From contig ONVB01000023.1 of the NCBI GenBank assembly GCA_900321145.1, positions 1 to 14,551 of the forward strand: a DNA stretch of 14,551 nt, read 5' to 3'. Position 1 is the first letter of the stretch. The number at the start of each line of letters is the position of its first letter. The notes below the pieces were generated by a model, which was not told where the DNA came from, did no database searches, and saw nothing but the letters and a program-made list of their open reading frames with translations. Both the position numbers and the translations under genes were made by a program. Below, piece after piece: positions 14,401 through 14,551 of this stretch. The DNA comes from an uncultured Eubacteriales bacterium (GTDB lineage Bacteria > Bacillota > Clostridia > Lachnospirales > Lachnospiraceae).

Positions 14401-14551
14401 TTTAGCTTCATCGGAAATAACCGTCGGATCAACTTCTTCCGTAACTGCTTCCGCCGGTTCGTTATAATCAAGTATGACTGTCGGGTCTTCGGGATCAAGG
14501 GTGTACTCTACGGGCGTGGTTTCAGAATTTTCGGCCACAGCTTCGGCTTCC
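8479..14551 (-). CDS. Giant modular cell-wall-anchored surface protein (5' end outside window)
   Basis: At least 2,019 residues are encoded and the frame stays open to the window edge. The GTG at 14538 is an ordinary internal Val within an EAEAVAENSE context without a signal peptide, so the true start is upstream. Residue numbers here count from that GTG. In order: an acidic linker (1-126) with three DPTV repeats; an AT-rich segment of unassigned beta-rich domains (127-1226), including a KTYNGT motif near 576 resembling MBG/YDG repeats and an Ig-like domain (about 1133-1222, YTVVAEDNAGN); another Ig-like domain (about 1333-1422, YTIYAYDIAGN); a fibronectin III-like domain (about 1423-1508); a beta domain resembling carboxypeptidase-regulatory folds; two 67-residue repeats (1796-1929); a Thr/Pro/Glu-rich stalk (about 1930-1975); and an SPDTG sorting signal, hydrophobic helix and RKRK tail. 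An adhesin or host/substrate-binding role is likely, but the ligand is unknown. No catalytic motif was recognised. Confidence 0.88.
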   Translation of the reverse strand, partial: EAEAVAENSETTPVEYTLDPEDPTVILDYNEPAEAVTEEVDPTVISDEAKADPTVVSDEDIISLDAEENEDNAQTDDLDDSDDTAIADAQEAVNAAKSGRKVITETDENGETVYVEEGEEINAPGDPGEPLVYLYVNGQKTNTQLEYTIDDTSTPKTTKITLQDASSATAFAKACAFLELNQDYFKLDTAANGSYLYKDGALQNAVANGVIFEGDSVPNEIGVYCTVSRKKYTVKVEDSTVPADEGLSITNGTSEALCGAPNSQTTDRLTLDATWKVSQNGVGGFGCYRRGYDYTGVKFGSSTFVAGADAVISNSSDTISVAPTWQAKSGLKLTYHVFNDEDKAKIAVAPEGQDLEQTGLTYGETVTLKGYDDVKAYSKNSAYYLAGWLIDGTGTVIKPTDGAIALTIASKLAKIKGEVNDVENVEGVSLTGVWDYKKLSLSSADTANVSIDNTTKTDAVVSLTYGDTASFSITGQYSYDGVISDKVTFKINQTDATKLANECGISIAPGGDNSIRITQTATSVTDDDGIVVNVEAEDPNRSIGDTMVTPCTITVKVLPRKVELDETTVVDPSGLEAPSKTYNGTRIIPVLDRAKAKNAIDEDEVRFVFSSSAEAETEVAGGPYDITLNNVRLSAKAGKEDCYVIDDSRYDNDNETLVVNKIATIKKSPLNVKVELAEGESGSIKFGMDSPKFRVTIPDSSEVVAGTERNLCESDPDTFVKNYLKFVDWTDSRPSVYSPKGSYTMTPNFNESNYTVITDPKNIGTYTVDRDKAVDGEVFTKSGTLANGIYKELSVKPAGNYDKVKLVTRDIIPEDTRSYVREGGKNEWIINESMYNQTLYFIVYNSNDNSVAEMITLSNISIDADIPVLESYSVTPTRESFFDPTVKFGGYYRSGGKDGNADESVTFEFIFRTKGSAIEKVCYYFADENGKRINDKLISVEESITRYGDLSDNRYKVAIPLGIGTKGQLIVYAVDELEKASVPVQIKLNSKNGQSDENVNNYYNDNNTVPYYEWVIENTISSAVISVSDSSGSKAVSSAAVSPVWYRGITFEVDAEDKDSGINKIEWLVTKPDGTTAAPTEEVNQIRNVTSFGKVTECVFKTTVPGDDKLVGSYYASAKLYDNSGNVAEIGQVGPYMIDPISPRISLENEDDSAEFSSDYVFNFTVTEPVDESGVKAVYLYKGSIDSEPLKMWGALDKYSYTITENGTYTVVAEDNAGNQSAKEINFGKISTVIPEDPRITVSVQDGGRIGSAGWYIVKEPLITIDSSTKTSDGLPVTTVYKVEGDENMYSDMFTSTKREFVLGDDANDHSEWENEVRISAYAATSANTSKTVTQTFKVDTKIPVVDITSSVVTDGTVTVNFKVTDEVSGVDTTKVYVNGKAVPVTSQDGLVTGSFSASGEDNYTIYAYDIAGNVSEEVSFKPLVLDAYPVTNITTSSADVNAYIHKGSADLDVINCYIEYKKADSGSYLQALNTKETLDNGDMELAATFSGLKSDTEYDYRIHARTKNSNEHIVKTGKFRTKGYGGETSLQGTASYSIDADKAYPIYVNLYRGNTVIAGAKVTDAANPNYVFNNIADGDYRIEATDGTLKDEASVTVTAGVVSYPENYIAAGGVHLVLRGGMSTAVEIEDDDLMISVDGLDKIYNTELYRGNVTPDDLATVADGGRIVITLHAETVNVTGLEKSVLEEGIGKKGEIVKYIQLYVIKEVFDANGNYTNYTPMQLSHLAEPLRITIGLEDLAGQRIKVASLHGNGEEGYTFMDGEDYESVVLTDEYITICTNMFSVYALYREADLPNEYTVRWLDGDGNVMKTETVTEGSDATPPTETPTKTATERYSYLFARWDRTYDRISADSTIQALFVAHKKTVTWIDGDGNVMKTAAVGDSGSTEAPAKTPTKKSTSKYNYIFTGWKKSVDKETGDITYQALFKAQEKKSDTTEDPGTTEKPTTETPTTETPSTDQPTTSKPAEVDPQKKAKETTPVYGYMGTGSPDTGDEAPIAAVTLLMLTAGAGAAVLARKRKNNR
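8482..8586 (-). other. SPDTG cell-wall sorting signal
   Basis: Residues 1985-2019 of the surface protein consist of SPDTG, a hydrophobic stretch (about 1992-2012) and the basic tail RKRKNNR, the three parts of a sortase substrate signal. The motif deviates from LPxTG and resembles the (S/P)PxTG type known for clostridial class B-like sortases. The sortase gene is not in the window. Confidence 0.85.
8752..9153 (-). repeat. Two tandem 67-residue repeats in the surface protein
   Basis: Residues 1796-1862 and 1863-1929 are homologous units starting with VRWLDGDGNVMKT and VTWIDGDGNVMKT and ending with QALF plus a short basic tail. They resemble the InlB B-repeat/Listeria-Bacteroides repeat group common in surface proteins. 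At DNA level a 26-base block is identical (8915-8940 and 9116-9141, 201 bases apart), pointing to fairly recent duplication or strong constraint. Confidence 0.8.
10870..14160 (-). other. AT-rich island inside the surface-protein gene
   Basis: Hand counts in 60-base blocks give about 25-45% G+C within this stretch (for example 27% at 14101-14160, 25% at 11521-11580, 38% at 13141-13200). Just outside it is about 58-65% (65% at 14161-14220, 58% at 10801-10860). The frame is continuous across both borders, which fall at residue 127 and near residue 1226, between domains. This is the pattern of an in-frame domain replacement. Confidence 0.8.
14166..14183. repeat. GC-only-stem inverted repeat at the island border
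   Basis: CCCCCGGA and TCCGGGGG form a perfect 8-bp inverted repeat around a 2-base centre, starting five bases outside the sharp composition border at 14160. It encodes part of the linker NAPGDPGEP. Confidence 0.8.
14383..14487 (-). repeat. Three DPTV-type repeats in the acidic N-terminal region
   Basis: DPTVILD (residues 18-24), DPTVISD (37-43) and DPTVVSD (48-54) lie in a strongly acidic, probably disordered stretch upstream of the first folded domain. The spacing is irregular (19 and 11 residues). I do not recognise the motif as a named domain. Confidence 0.7.

Noticed and set aside
14536..14538. GTG as the start of the giant surface protein
   Set aside because: The frame continues upstream to the window edge, no signal peptide follows, and no ribosome site can be seen; it reads as an internal Val codon.
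1..14551. CRISPR array, tRNA/rRNA genes, prophage or transposase genes, toxin-antitoxin pair next to fic
   Set aside because: No regularly spaced repeats, tRNA-like cloverleaf or recognisable mobile-element proteins were seen. The small frames near fic are shadows, and its inhibitory motif is within the same protein.

Overview
All seven protein genes in this window lie on the minus strand, and I found no tRNA, rRNA, CRISPR array, transposase or prophage gene. The window most resembles a Gram-positive Clostridia genome, probably Lachnospiraceae-like. The reasons are the trigger factor/clpX/ysxC cluster, strong AGGAGG-type ribosome sites, sigma-A-like promoters, a lipoprotein sugar-binding homologue paired with a GGDEF protein, and a huge sortase-anchored surface protein. 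The family assignment is inference; no species is claimed.

Read in transcription order from the right edge, 14551-8479 is one open frame for a cell-surface protein of more than 2,000 residues. Its N-terminus lies outside the window and its C-terminus carries an SPDTG sorting signal. The middle (about 14160-10870) is much richer in A+T than both flanks, so the gene looks like a mosaic. An imperfect 27-bp-arm hairpin (8399-8460) followed by a T run terminates it, directly against the promoter of the next unit.

From 8389 to 3948 there is a compact unit tig - clpX - ysxC - fic, with one clear promoter in front and one clear terminator behind. It joins ribosome-associated folding (trigger factor), ATP-dependent unfolding (ClpX) and ribosome assembly (YsxC) with an auto-inhibited Fic protein carrying a DNA-binding domain. 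clpP and lon, often found in this cluster in Bacillota, are absent. A single arm of the hairpin repeat sits between clpX and ysxC.

From 3862 to 1043 a second unit, with its own promoter and terminator, encodes a lipoprotein sugar-binding-type protein overlapping by 4 bp a membrane-bound diguanylate cyclase with an extracellular sensor domain. No ABC permease or ATPase is present, so a ligand-to-c-di-GMP signalling pair is the most economical reading.

From 1010 to the left edge, a third promoter drives a GH13 alpha-glucosidase-type gene cut off by the window edge after 308 codons. Gene-free stretches are all under 300 bases and hold the promoters, terminators and repeats listed.
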